NCBI GenBank assembly: GCA_947568835.1 | Contig: OX387606.1 | Coordinates: 11,346,001-11,410,000, forward strand | Direction: 5' to 3' | Source: Protonemura montana | Lineage: Eukaryota; Arthropoda; Insecta; Plecoptera; Nemouridae | Length of the DNA stretch: 64,000 nucleotides | Part shown: piece after piece, positions 38,101 through 48,381 of the stretch | Layout: each line of letters starts with the position of its first letter | Position numbering within the stretch: position 1 is the first letter of the stretch | Translations under genes and position numbers: made by a program | Notes under the pieces: generated by a model | Told to the model about the DNA's origin: nothing | What the model saw: the letters and a program-made list of their open reading frames with translations, nothing else | The model's database searches: none

Positions 38101-41100
38101 GATCATCGCCGTCGGCGTAAATAAATCAGCGATCCACGTACGTATCGTTGATTGGCCGATCTTCTTTCTTGCAACTCTCGAACTACTGAAGAGAAATTTC
38201 TTCGATTGACTCGCGTAATGAAAGAGAGGTTAGCAAAAAAAAGGTATGTTGGATAGCTCGAGAGGGAGAGAGACGGAGAACGCTGGATGGCCCTCGGCTG
38301 AATCCTTGCCGTGGTGCTGCAAAGAAGTTGCATTCGGCAAGGAAGTGAGGGGAAATGGAGCCGAGCATTATGTAAAGAAAATTCTAGAGTAAACAGTCGA
38401 GCGCGGCGAGGACGATTGGTTCGGCGGATGTGCGGACGATGTCAAAGGCGGCGCGCCGAAATGTAGAACTAATCGTCGTTGGAGTTTTTAGATTGAAATT
38501 TAAACCCTTTTTGGTGAAAACTACGCCAGAGCGAATGTTTTCACATGGCTGCGAAAGAAGATAGGTGGTGGTAAGGTTGGGGAGAGGGGTAGTAGACAAA
38601 CTATATGGGACGACTAGAATCTAGGATTCGAATTCAAAGAAAGAAAATTACTCTGGATTGATGAATCGAGAATTATTTCTTCGATTGACTTGGCAACGGG
38701 ATGAGATGCGATATAAGCTAGCTGTTACCTCGAAAGACCTTAGGGAGGTCTCCGAGTTTAGAATCTGAAATTCTTAAACTATACCGTAGATATCTAATGG
38801 ATATCACCGAGATTTTTATTAACTTCAACATATTTTTTCTCCGGAAAAATTGTGCCAATGATGATGGCAGGAAACATAATTGCAACGCACCATCAGCAAA
38901 AGGTCGCTCGTAAAGTGAGTACGAACCTGTTCGTAAAAAGGCCCGAGGAAAAAAGGCGGCATTGCCAGTAAAACACCACCCAGAATACGAAGGACTAGGA
39001 CGAGGATGGTATGTTATTTGATTAGGCTACGCCGGCACGAAATCAGGATTCGAACCCGGGGCGGCGCCGGGGGCCACCTCTTCCGTGTCGGCCCTTTTTT
39101 CCACGACGCCGACCGGTAATTTGAGAACAAACTGATTCCAGAAAAACACCTTCGGCTATCGGTAAGGGGCAAGCGTTGGTCGAAAATCGGACGCTAGAAA
39201 TAAGAAAAAGAAAAGTGTTTGGAAAAAAACTAGTCACTGCTGTCCAGCTTACGAGGCTGTTTTTGAGGAAATGGCTTTTCTCTGATGTGATTCCCATGAG
39301 GTGACGGAATAAAATAAAGCGAAAGACGTCTACAGAAGTGGTTCTTTTGTATATGATTTTCAAATGCATTTTTTCTTGATAGCACGTAATAAAAAAAAAC
39401 GCTCATAGTCGGACGCAGTGAACCTCATTAACACGTGAGCACAATAGTCTTTGCTAAATGTTGAAACCTCTTGTACGTAATGCTCCACCACGAACCGCAT
39501 GACTGCAACATTACTTTCGGTTTACTCACCGAATTTGCATACATTTCCTTTGCATTTCGTTTTCGCATGCTGACACTATTTACCCTAGCTTCCTATCGGT
39601 TTTCTGCTTCCGGCTAGTGTGTAGACACTGTCTCTACCGTCGAGCTGGTCAGTTTGGAGAGGAAGTTACGCTGCTAGAGCCAACTCCTTGATTGGTAATA
39701 TCTAGGTCAGTTTCCCGACAGATATAGGCACGTGGAATTGTTGTACGTGTTTATGTTTTGTCTACCGACTGCCAACGGTCTTGTCCGAGACGGAATTACG
39801 GAGAGCTTTATTTATCCAATGTACAGTTATTATACTCTATCTCTTAAAATAATGTTCGTTAAAATGACCGATAACAGTCAGAACGAAGTAGTTTCTAAAA
39901 GAGCGTGTGGGTTAAGTGATTAAAAATGACTGTGAATGGCCACGTGTTAATTAAACATTTTTATAAAAGAGAGACTAATGTTGTAAAAGCATAAAGGAAA
40001 GTAAGGGACAAAAAAGATTAACGATGGAAATGGAAAGATTTAGAGTAAACCGCAAAGATAGCCCATTTGAATGATTCTGACAAGCCAAACTTAAGGCTTG
40101 TTGCAAGCAGAAAGAAAGCCTTAAGACATTTTTTCCATTATTTACATTGCGATCTAGACATAATATTTTCTTTGGCGCCTTCGCTTTCTTTTTATTTTCG
40201 CTGCTGAAGGCAGGTTCTAGCCTCGACACGAAAGGCCTCGGTCATGAGACGATGAAGAGAAGACGATCGTTGGTGTGTATGTGGAGGGCCACGGGTTGAA
40301 GGGAAAGGGGGTAGGGGTAGTTATGAAAATACGATTCTGAGATCAAAGCAGGCTGTGGGACCACAAGAGTAACACCAATTTGTTCATGTAGATTTCTTCT
40401 TTGCGTCCTCGGCGAAGGCACTTCGACGCTATTGTAGACTTGCGAGTTCGTCGTCGGCGCCGATCTTGAGATAGTTAGTCTCGCCGTCGTCTGTTACGGG
40501 GGCCTGTTTGACTGGAATTAACCAAAATGCGAAAAACGAAATGCTAATACGTGTTTGAAATGAAGTGAACGAAGATAAATTTTGGTTAAGGAATTTCTCA
40601 GGATAAATTGAAAAAAAAAGTATTTCAAGCTAAAGAGCCATGGAAGTCGACAAGGTTTAGGATAGTTTTAGTCGAATGAGTCGCATAAGATTAGAAAAAG
40701 AAATGTAGCCAAAATTTCGGTGACATTGAATAAGTTCGGCTAGTAGTGACCTCCCCATGTTGATTTCTTTTCTCGAGTAATCGCATGAATGATGTCCATC
40801 ATGTCCTCAATTAGCGCTAGTGAATGATTGGAACACCGAACCCAACGTTATTAATGCGTTGGAGATAAGTGCTGTCAAACATTTCAATTACGAGTCGTTA
40901 TGCTAATATATTGGATCGACCAGTGGAATTTTCTGCTGCATTGTTTTATATTGGAGCATGATACCGGATCGTATTTCGAGTGGTAGTGTATAGCGCCGAC
41001 TCCCAGGGCACATATTCTACCATTGTGTGGGACAGTAGCGCCTTTACGTGGCTCTTGGCTGGTTCTACACACTGAGTGTATGTAAGTTCATAAATTCAGC

Positions 41101-41661
41101 ATCGCAAATGTACTCATCTCATCCATACTTGTCACCATCATCAACTATCTGCTACTATTTTCATGTATTATTTTTAGGATTAGAACGGACAGCAAAAATG
41201 ACCGACATCCGTTCTTTTTGTCGATGAGAACTTATGGGCTCATCGACTGTTATTTCGAGCTGTTTTCAGCTGTGCTTTTTTTGGTGGTTAACAAATTCGT
41301 TTTTACTTTGCAAGACAATTTGTATGCCGCAAGCTAAAAATTGTTTTAGAAAATTGTTTCAGAGGTTTCGGGATTTAAAACAAACAGGAGAAATTAATTT
41401 TGTTGGCTGTTTAAACAAGTTTTGTTCTGCATCGGTAAAACTATTAAAAAGTTTGGTGTATATGAGAAGCGGATTGATGTTCACAAGGAATACGAGGTTT
41501 TTGCTAATTAAGAAGAATAAGGTTCTTGAGACCTTTACGATCTATTGCTTTAAGAGCTAGATGCATTTAAGACATCTCTATAAAGTCTTAAGTTGTATAT
41601 TGATAAATATCAAATGAAAGCGATTTAGGAAAGATTTTTTTTCTTATTTAAATTCTTTGGC
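35131..41661. other. Intergenic; regulatory-looking islands, no gene
   Basis: No supported exon. Island 36880-37620 mixes CpGs with ATGCAAAT and TTTATAAT-type cores and resembles a conserved enhancer. Further GC-richer blocks lie at 38040-38470, 39030-39130 and 40390-40500. At 39046-39056 GGATTCGAACC is a reverse box B (tRNA-derived repeat remnant) without a foldable tRNA. The 129-codon minus frame at 35181-35570 has no domain or splice support. Confidence 0.35.
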
Positions 41662-41827
41662 GAGCCGACCTTGCTCTGAGGGCTGCATCTAGGAGTTGTT
41701 TGTGGAGGAGCCAAGATTGCTCTGCGGGCTGCGTCTAGGAGTTGTTTGTGGAGGAGCCACGTTTCTCTGCGTGCTGCATCTAAGAGTTTTTTTTCGCGGA
41801 TGTACCAAGTTTCCTCTTCAGGCTGCG
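41662..41827. repeat. Minisatellite, about 46-bp period, 3.6 copies
   Basis: Tandem units each containing a GCGGGCTGCATCTAGGAG core followed by TTGTTTGTGGAGGAGCCA. GAGCC landmarks fall at 41662, 41708 and 41754, a period of exactly 46 bp, with a degenerate fourth partial unit ending near 41827. The minus-strand translation repeats LLDAARR, but no gene is implied. The same core recurs at 54959-54995 and 63163-63256. Confidence 0.85.
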
Positions 41828-42707
41828 TTTTTAATTGCACTAGAAGAGGCGAAATTTGCTTTGTGTATAAAAAACATCGAAGCTACCATCCACGGTAAAA
41901 TTCAAATTATTTTATATTTCTAGAATCTTTCACTTTGCCTAGTTCTCTTCTAGGTATATATTTTTTAATTTTTTTTTTTTTAAATAAGGGAATATCTGTT
42001 GTGGAAAAAAGTTTGCTACTCTTTGGTCACAAAGACATAAGCAGCTTGTAACTGTTTGAATCTTTGAGAAGTTGTTTTAAAAATATACATTTCCTTGGTG
42101 GGTATGTTGCAATAATACCTAAACCATGACATTTGTTCCTCGCTTCAAATCTTGCACTGTAACAAAACGACCAGTCTAGTTTTCCCCATCTATTATCAAT
42201 AGCAAGCATACTCAATTTTTTCACCTGCCATACACTGCCTCATAAATAATTATCATCGACTCCCAGCACCAAGTAATTTATTCTGTTTCGCTTTTGCTCT
42301 CCTGCACCCCAGCTTCATAATCCCGGCGTACCATAACTAGCGCGCGAATGCAAACACACAGAACTTTTCGCCACCCTTCCAGAAGATGAGCACACATTCA
42401 TCATACATAGTTTGCAAACAACAAGGCCAACTTATAATTGGAAAATGTCTCGATGACTGGATAATGCAGGCTAGAGATCCGTGCACTTTCAGTGGTCAGG
42501 CCTCAGCAGATTGTTGATGTTAGTCCGTTCAGACCAGAATGCACCAATTACGCGGATGTCTCTATTCAAACTATGATTTCCAATCATATTTGAAAGATTT
42601 ATGAGGTTCAATCATGAAAAAATAAAGGAAGTTCTGGGTAAACAGAAATTAATACTTAGGATGAAATCTTATTTAAATTGCAAACGCTTGCAATGCGCGG
42701 GTATTTT
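41828..42707. other. Intergenic, no gene seen
   Basis: AT-rich with a T11 run at about 41970-41980. No exon, RNA or element recognised. Confidence 0.3.
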
Positions 42708-42743
42708 ATTATTATCAACACTATCACCGTCTCAAAAATTGAT

Positions 42744-42815
42744 GCCCAAACGCGGACTCGAACCCCGATCTCCACCTATCGCGGGCGTTGCTTTGAACCA
42801 TTGAGCTATTTGGAC
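42744..42815 (-). tRNA. tRNA-like sequence, left arm, probably not functional
   Basis: Minus strand: acceptor strands GTCCAAA and TTTGGGC pair (one G-T). TAGCTCAATGG is an A-box-like element and GGGTTCGAGTCC a B box. The D stem is disturbed (GCTC versus AAGC), and the anticodon loop CGCGATA has G instead of the invariant T33. Best read as a tRNA-derived head or pseudogene. Confidence 0.5.
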
Positions 42816-42920
42816 ACTGGCTTTTTGAGAAGATTCTAGTGTATTTGATGAGAATGACAGTTCTCATTCTCATCATTCTCATTCTCATCAAATACACCAG
42901 AATCGTCTTAAAAAGCCAGT

Positions 42921-42992
42921 GTCCAAATAGCTCAATGGTTCAGAGCAACACCCGCGATAGGTGGAGTTCGGGATTCGAGTCCGCGTTTGGGC
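42921..42992 (+). tRNA. tRNA-like sequence, right arm, probably not functional
   Basis: Same sequence family as the left arm with several substitutions. The acceptor stem GTCCAAA/TTTGGGC and D stem GCTC/GAGC pair. The anticodon stem gives four pairs plus one A-G mismatch, the loop CGCGATA lacks T33, and the T stem has mismatches (CGGGA/CCGCG). A box TAGCTCAATGG and B box GATTCGAGTCC are present, so RNA polymerase III transcription is possible. Confidence 0.5.
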
Positions 42993-43027
42993 ATCTATTT
43001 TTGAGACGATTATGGTGTTGATAATAT

Positions 43028-43902
43028 AAAAAAAAAAAATTAATACTATTTGATAGTTTTATTTGTCCTGGTGTCCAGCAAACCAAAGCACACTGGTAAC
43101 CGGACCGAAGTTACTGCAGAGGGTTGCAGCCCTTTCAGGTAGCCAGGTACCCAGGACAGGTAGCCTTGACGGAGATGTCACAGATTCAAACGAAAATATT
43201 CGATTGTACTCTGAAATGAAGTGTTCGTTTTATAGATCTACTATATATGTACAATTGTACAAAATAAAACAATTGGATCAGGGGAAGGTGTCTTATGTCG
43301 ACGCTGCTTGTGCTCTGATATTTCGAACTTTGTTGACTGAGTGAAAAGACAGGAAACTTATCTAATGAAACTGCATACATTTGTGGTATTAGCTAGCACC
43401 GCTATCATGCAAATTTGTTCGAAATTAATGCACTCTTCACTCATTCAAGAACAACGTATCAATTTATTAGTTTTGGTCAAAACTCACAGCATCATCGATG
43501 AAAAATCTAGAGATGACGCTCTTAAGTTTCGTCATTATTTAACCATAATAACTAATGTTTCCTACTTTGAATGCATCGTAAGACATCTATTGTGCCTGGC
43601 TACAGGATACATTACCCCCTTTCCCCAAACAGTGCAATCGGGAATGGGGGGAGAGGGTCTACCCTCGCAAGAAACTTTCAGCGCGAAACTTTTCGCGGGC
43701 GGAGTTGCTTTTTGCAATATCACCACCTCCCGCCGCCACCATCCACGAAAAGGGAATTGTGATAATCATCACCTCATTATTGCTACTCATTTCATTTCCT
43801 TCCATAGTTATCTGAGCTCCCCCCCCCCCCACTTTCTATCGCCTTCTCTCTTGGTCTCTGGACGTCGCGCGGCGCTTTGTGTTTTCTCAGTTAACGCAAA
43901 CA
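43028..43902. other. Intergenic; CpG-rich block and poly(dC) tract
   Basis: An A-run follows the fold-back element directly (43027-43039). The 197-codon frame at 43341-43934 is the longest in the window but shows no domain, is interrupted by low-complexity C and has unlike composition along its length, so I do not call it a gene. C12 lies at 43819-43830. Confidence 0.35.
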
Positions 43903-44112
43903 ATGGTGGAGTCGAAGGAAAAAGACAGAGCTGAAAACGCGCCGCGTTTCTTGGCTCGGTGGAAACTTTTCTTTTTGTCCACCGATCAAAATGTTATCAA
44001 ATCTAGACTCGCGAAATGGAATTGCGAAGTTAAGCTAGGATATTTTTATTTTAAATTATATGGAGAAGAAAATGTGTCTACAGTTGGACCAGCGAAAGAG
44101 ATTATAAAATAA
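43903..44112 (+). CDS. Possible short coding exon, tentative
   Basis: A 69-codon frame starts MVESKEKDRAENAPR at an ATG in good context (ACA at -3 to -1, G at +4), 12 bp after a pyrimidine-rich acceptor TTTGTGTTTTCTCAG ending at 43890, and ends at a TAA that overlaps AATAAA (44109-44114). No family recognised. The second half is AT-rich and may be chance. An upstream exon was not found. Confidence 0.15.
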   Translation: MVESKEKDRAENAPRFLARWKLFFLSTDQNVIKSRLAKWNCEVKLGYFYFKLYGEENVSTVGPAKEIIK

Positions 44113-44168
44113 ATTATTTTTCTTATTTTATACATTTTTGTAGAGTTGCCTATGAATAAGTTGAAAAT

Positions 44169-44275
44169 ACACTGAGGGTTATGATGGTTTTTAGACTCTT
44201 GTCTACTTGATTTATCCTTAGGACTAGTTTTAACAAAAACTATTTGAAATAGTTTTTGTTAACACTGAGGGTTAT
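44169..44275 (+). mobile_element. 79-bp insertion flanked by a 14-bp direct repeat
   Basis: ACACTGAGGGTTAT occurs at 44169-44182 and 44262-44275, flanking 79 bp that begins GATGGTTTTTAGACTC, shares the module seen at 8329-8386, and ends in a perfect 14-bp palindrome arm pair (AACAAAAACTATTT / AAATAGTTTTTGTT). The 14-bp direct repeat looks like a target-site duplication, suggesting a short retrotransposed fragment. Confidence 0.65.
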
Positions 44276-46617
44276 TTCTGTTAAGACTATTAATAAGAAA
44301 GAGAAGCTTAATCAGAGAATAAAGGGGTGTTATGTTACAATTTCATTGCTCGTTAATGTTTTTTGAAAAACACTATTTTTAATAAATAGGCGGTAAAGCC
44401 CTCTAACAAGAAATAAGTTCTTGAAATTATTCTTCGGCCCGATATTATAATATTGTTTAACTCTGAGTTAAGTTCCTAGCTCTCAGAAATAGCTGACTTC
44501 TACTGCATCTGATTGGTTGTTGCCATGGCAATTAAGTTAACTATCACTTTTTCTGGTAGTTAAGAAAATTGCAATACTGGACCTTAAGGAAATAGCGGAA
44601 CCGTAATTCTAGCGTCAAATGTAATTCGGAAATAGTCACCAATCGAACTCAGCAACATTTAATATCGCTACAATTATCCCATGAGCACACTCTCGACAAG
44701 CGTGCTAATTATCGCAATTGGCCGCACCCATCACGCGACTCCAGCGCCAGCTGTACCTTATGCTCGGAAATTAAAGATACCGAGGGGTATTCAGCGCCAC
44801 GTCGAGGAAATGGAAATGGGTTTCTTATTCTTGCCACCGCCGCGCGCGCTGCATTCTCTTCGAGAGGCGCCAGAGGGATGAGGCGTCGAAAAGAAAGGAA
44901 AAGTTTTTTTGGAAGCCCGGTGCTAACATGATGATGTCCTCGTCGTCGTCGAAATGATGTGACGAACTTTTGAATAGTCGCAAGATTTTTATCAACTTTG
45001 TGTCTTTTCATCATTACTTGTTATCAAAAAGTCGCCGGCGTCTTCGCTTAACCTAATATTTCCAGCATCTTTCTCTTTCTCTTTTTCCCTCGTCCTTCTC
45101 CCTCCATTCTTTTTTTCTTCGCGTACACTGCTCGGGAAATGGGCAAATCACGTGAGGAGAAACAGTTGCGAGAAAAAAGAAAACAGCGCGACCTCGTCGC
45201 CAATGTAGCTCTAACTTTTTAAATTTCACTCATTTTTCATGGAAACTTCAATTCATTTTAAAACAAAGACAATTCTCATCGGCCGTGATGGCTCCTCGAT
45301 GTTATCTTTCGTTGTCGTAACGATCGAGAAATGAGTGCCAGCCTCGAAATAGATTGGCAAAGACAATTGCGAACTTGCTGGGTTCACAAAGATCACGACT
45401 TTCTTGAGCAAATATCACTTCTTGTTTAATCGTTTAACAAGCATTTTGCATTTTTTTTGCCTTTTCTCAAGGATTTGAATGCAAGAAAATGTTTTTTTTT
45501 CACATTCGCTCCTTTTCTTAATGCGTGAACAAACAGTAACTTTTGTAGCCGTTGTGGCCGTTACGCCATATACCCAAGCTAGATTAAAATTAATAAACCA
45601 ACGATTCTAGAGAAAGAGTAAAGACGAATGCTCTTATAAATACACCGTTGACTGCGTGTTTATTTCCTGGACTACATAAAAAAAATAAGAGAAGTGGCAA
45701 AATCTTGCCCAGTGCCGCACACACAGTTAACGGTGCACAGTCAATGCCGCACACATAAGATCGCCTCCGAAAAGCAAGACAGCCTCTGAAATCTCGGTGC
45801 GACTCTGACACTCTGCCTCATGCTTGAATTAATCAAGAGACTCACCCCGAGCGCCAAGTGTTTTCGAAATGATCTCTCCAGCGTCTACCCAGCGAGAAAC
45901 GCTCCTACCAACGGAATCGCATCCCCCTGATATCCCGTTGGGAGATAGAGTTGTTTTTAAAAGTTAGACAGGCAACACGACGTCGCCGTCAGCTTGACGG
46001 ACCGACGTCGTCCCGACGCCCGTCACGTGGAGACGTCTCTATTGCACGGCGTCGTGACGGCTGGCTTTTCCGGGGCTTCCGCATCGCGGTACTCTCGTCT
46101 CGCCTCGCGTCGAATCATTTGTTAATCTACGTCGGAGCCACGAAATTTGTTTGTGAACGGAATTGATTTTTTTTTGACGTCTGTGAACATTGCTTGATCG
46201 CGAAATGATTCGTACAGAAATAATAGAGGAATCAATTAGCAATCAATTTGCTCGTTGCAGTTGGTTCTGGCGTTAGTGCATGCATTTTTAACTGGGTTTT
46301 AAGTAATTGATGACGCTGACCCGATTATTTCAATCAACATAGCGATGTGCATTGTGGAAGGATCGTAGGCTTTTCAATAGTTTTTTTTCCTATGGTTCGA
46401 AATTAATTTCAAAATCCTCGAGATTTCATCCAGAATTACAACATCCCTGCGACACGAACTGGACTCGATAATGTGACGCTCGAAAAAAAAGCAGGAATAT
46501 TAATGAAATCAAGTCCACAATGGCGTGATTGGTTACCGCCAAGTTTTCTTACAATGAGTTTCTAATATTAATTAGTTTCTTGTCAGCGCTTCATCGTTAA
46601 TTGCTTCGTTACGAGTG
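44276..46617. other. Intergenic; CpG-rich islands at 44.6-45.1 and 45.9-46.1 kb
   Basis: No gene supported. Islands at 44640-45040 and 45940-46130 are rich in CpG and GTCG. Frames there run on both strands with no splice evidence. The remaining sequence is AT-rich with pyrimidine runs near 45063-45120. Confidence 0.35.
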
Positions 46618-46683
46618 ACGCTGTCGCCGTCGCCGTCGCCGTCGTCGTCGTCGTCGTCGTCATCGTCATCGTCGTGGTCGTCG
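46618..46683. repeat. (GTC/GCC)n trinucleotide microsatellite
   Basis: Runs of CGTCGC grade into (GTC)n and then (ATCGTC)n over about 66 bp. Not part of a recognisable exon. Confidence 0.9.
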
Positions 46684-46895
46684 CATTGTGGTTCACCTGG
46701 AAAGAGCGACTGATCGACTTCCTGAAGACTACCCTGCGATCACTTGATGGGAAATGCAATTTGCAAGGATAGCGATTTAGGGTATAATCATGTCAGAGCC
46801 ACGGTTATGTTATGGGATTGTCTGATTTAAGAACCATTGAGGTTTCAGGTTAGTTCCGAGTCTCAGTGCTAATGTTATAATGTCCTTAAGAAAAG

Positions 46896-47015
46896 TACCG
46901 ACCCCTGACGAAAATGGTATTCACCCAGAGGTGGAGTCACCGCCATTTGAAGTGTTTAGAAATTAAAAAAAAAATTCTCGCAGATTACTCGCATTAGAGA
47001 CCCCTTAATTAACAC
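46896..47015. mobile_element. Fragment of the 891-1311 MITE family
   Basis: Carries in order TACCGACCCCTGACGAAAATG, AGGTGGAGTCACCGCC, GTGTTTAGAAATTAA and GCAGATTACTCGCATTAGAGAC. These match the corresponding blocks at 24179-24340 and, more weakly, 980-1075. Only the left-central part is present. The LINE tail at 47030-47478 adjoins it, so the LINE may have inserted into it. Confidence 0.55.
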
Positions 47016-47029
47016 ATATTAATTTATAT

Positions 47030-47478
47030 ATATTTTTTTATTGTGTTTATTGTCTCAGATTGATCAACATGATATTAAGACAGTCCAATTTCTAGCATTA
47101 CAGAAATACATTCACATTAATACATATACATATAGGTTAAATATAGGTTTTACACGATGGTAACTTTATTCCTTGTTGTCATTATCTAAAAATTCTTGTA
47201 TGCTATAAAAACCTTTGTCGACAAACCATTTTTTTACATACACCTTAAAGCTAGTACCAGTATTTTTTTTCAGCGCAGAAGGCAATTTCTTTAAAAATTA
47301 TCTTTCTACCCACTTAGGAGAGTTTTCCGTTTCCCTAAGCCTGTGTGGCAGGGCTCTATCAATGACAGTTTGCTTTGTGTTGTAATTCGAGCTAAATTCT
47401 TTTCCTTCCTGCTCCACTTCGATGCGTACCTCAACGATGATTAAACATTTGCCGATATTTTGTGTCGTTATTATTTAA
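47030..47478 (-). pseudogene. 3' end of a non-LTR retrotransposon (reverse transcriptase C-terminus)
   Basis: The minus strand reads in one frame from about 47478 to a TAA at 47166-47168, with a single internal stop (47298-47300). The segments SSNYNTKQ, ENSPKWVER, FLKKLPSALKKN and KKWFVDKGFYSIQEFLDN follow the order typical of the C-terminus of insect LINE ORF2 (NTR, then FN-LP, then FYS-EFL). After the stop come about 120 bp of 3' UTR ending in AATAAACACAATAAAAAAA (near 47030-47050). The upstream reverse transcriptase and endonuclease domains are absent, so this is a 5'-truncated, dead copy. The Jockey/CR1-like assignment is from memory of the motif and unverified. Confidence 0.75.
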
Positions 47479-48369
47479 GTGTATAGGTTTTTAGACGCTT
47501 TAAGTTTAGACGCTTCGTGTTTATTCTCGACTTAGTTTCCAATGCTAGGAATTTGACAAGACATTTGATTGTTAATCAGAAATATTACTTGAAATATGTT
47601 CCTAATTTTGCGAAACACATTCGGGGGAAAAAGTCTAAAATCTAGTTATTTTGTCAAGGAAGACATCTAAACTAATTTGCAATTTAATAATGCCCGGTTT
47701 TACCAAAAACTCAACTTCTGGTAGAAGTATTAGTTGGAAATATTACCGTGGCGACTTCCAATCACATGCAGTTCACACATGAGGTTCATCACATGAGGTT
47801 TCCATGAGTTCAACTTGCAGTTCAAAATTTTAGTAAAACCCGACCTACGAACGCTTTGCTTTAGCAAATTAAACACATTACGACATAAACATGCGAATTT
47901 GAGTGAACAAATTGGAGCTAAACACAAAATAACAATCTTAATCTTCATCTAACTAGAATTGGATTTGTCATCCTCTCAACTATATCAAAGCGATGTTTGG
48001 GCAAGCACTATCTCATCGCCTACCCACAGAAGTGTAGCATCACGTTATCAACATTGTTTTTTCTTTTGTGGTTCATGAGAAAGGAGAAGCGAAAGAAAGA
48101 AAATATGGAAGAGTTAGCCCTAGGGAGATAGATTATGTAGTGAGGAGGCTTGTTAGGGTTATAGAGAGAAGGAACATCACGACACAACTTTCTTAACTAA
48201 CGATTTCTTCTTTTAATAAGCCCCGTGTACATTTGGTGGCCGCCGGCTACGGCAAGTCATTATTCTCTGTGGCAGAGCGCACAGACGACGCTGCCGACGC
48301 CGGCGTCGACCCTAGCTTACCTAGAGCTGCTAAGGAATATTTGCGAAAGTTAGGGAGTAAAACCGTAAC
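47479..48369. other. Intergenic; CpG-rich patch at 48.24-48.34 kb
   Basis: AT-rich except for a CpG-rich patch at 48236-48340 containing CTGCCGACGCCGGCGTCGAC, possibly a promoter core for the mini-exon candidate that follows. No other gene evidence. Confidence 0.3.
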
Positions 48370-48381
48370 ATGGCATTATCG
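48370..48381 (+). CDS. Possible mini first coding exon (M-A-L-S), tentative
   Basis: AACATGG is a strong start context. The four codons ATG GCA TTA TCG are followed directly by GTAAGT (48382-48387), a consensus donor, and a CpG-rich patch lies upstream. No acceptor partner was identified. With only 12 coding bases this could be chance. Confidence 0.15.

Larger units (their letters stand above)
42708..43027. mobile_element. Palindromic (fold-back) element with two tRNA-like arms
   Basis: A 320-bp near-perfect inverted repeat: the left end ATTATTATCAACACTATCAC and right end ATGGTGTTGATAATAT are complementary, and the centre is GTGTATTTGATGAGAATG against CATTCTCATCAAATACAC. Each arm holds a 72-nt tRNA-like sequence, minus strand 42744-42815 and plus strand 42921-42992. 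No open frame is present. It may be a SINE inserted in opposite orientations, a fold-back transposon, or a palindromic duplication. No target duplication was found. Confidence 0.8.

Noticed and set aside
39030-39125. Possible tRNA near the reverse box B at 39046
   Set aside because: Only the T-loop region matches; no cloverleaf.
39649-39682. TCAGTT initiator with AGCCA near +28
   Set aside because: The DPE position mismatches the consensus at its third base and there is no supporting downstream exon.
43341-43934. 197-codon plus-strand frame, the longest in the window
   Set aside because: No recognisable domain, composition changes along its length, it runs through a poly(dC) tract and CpG-rich non-coding DNA, and no promoter or splice sites fit.
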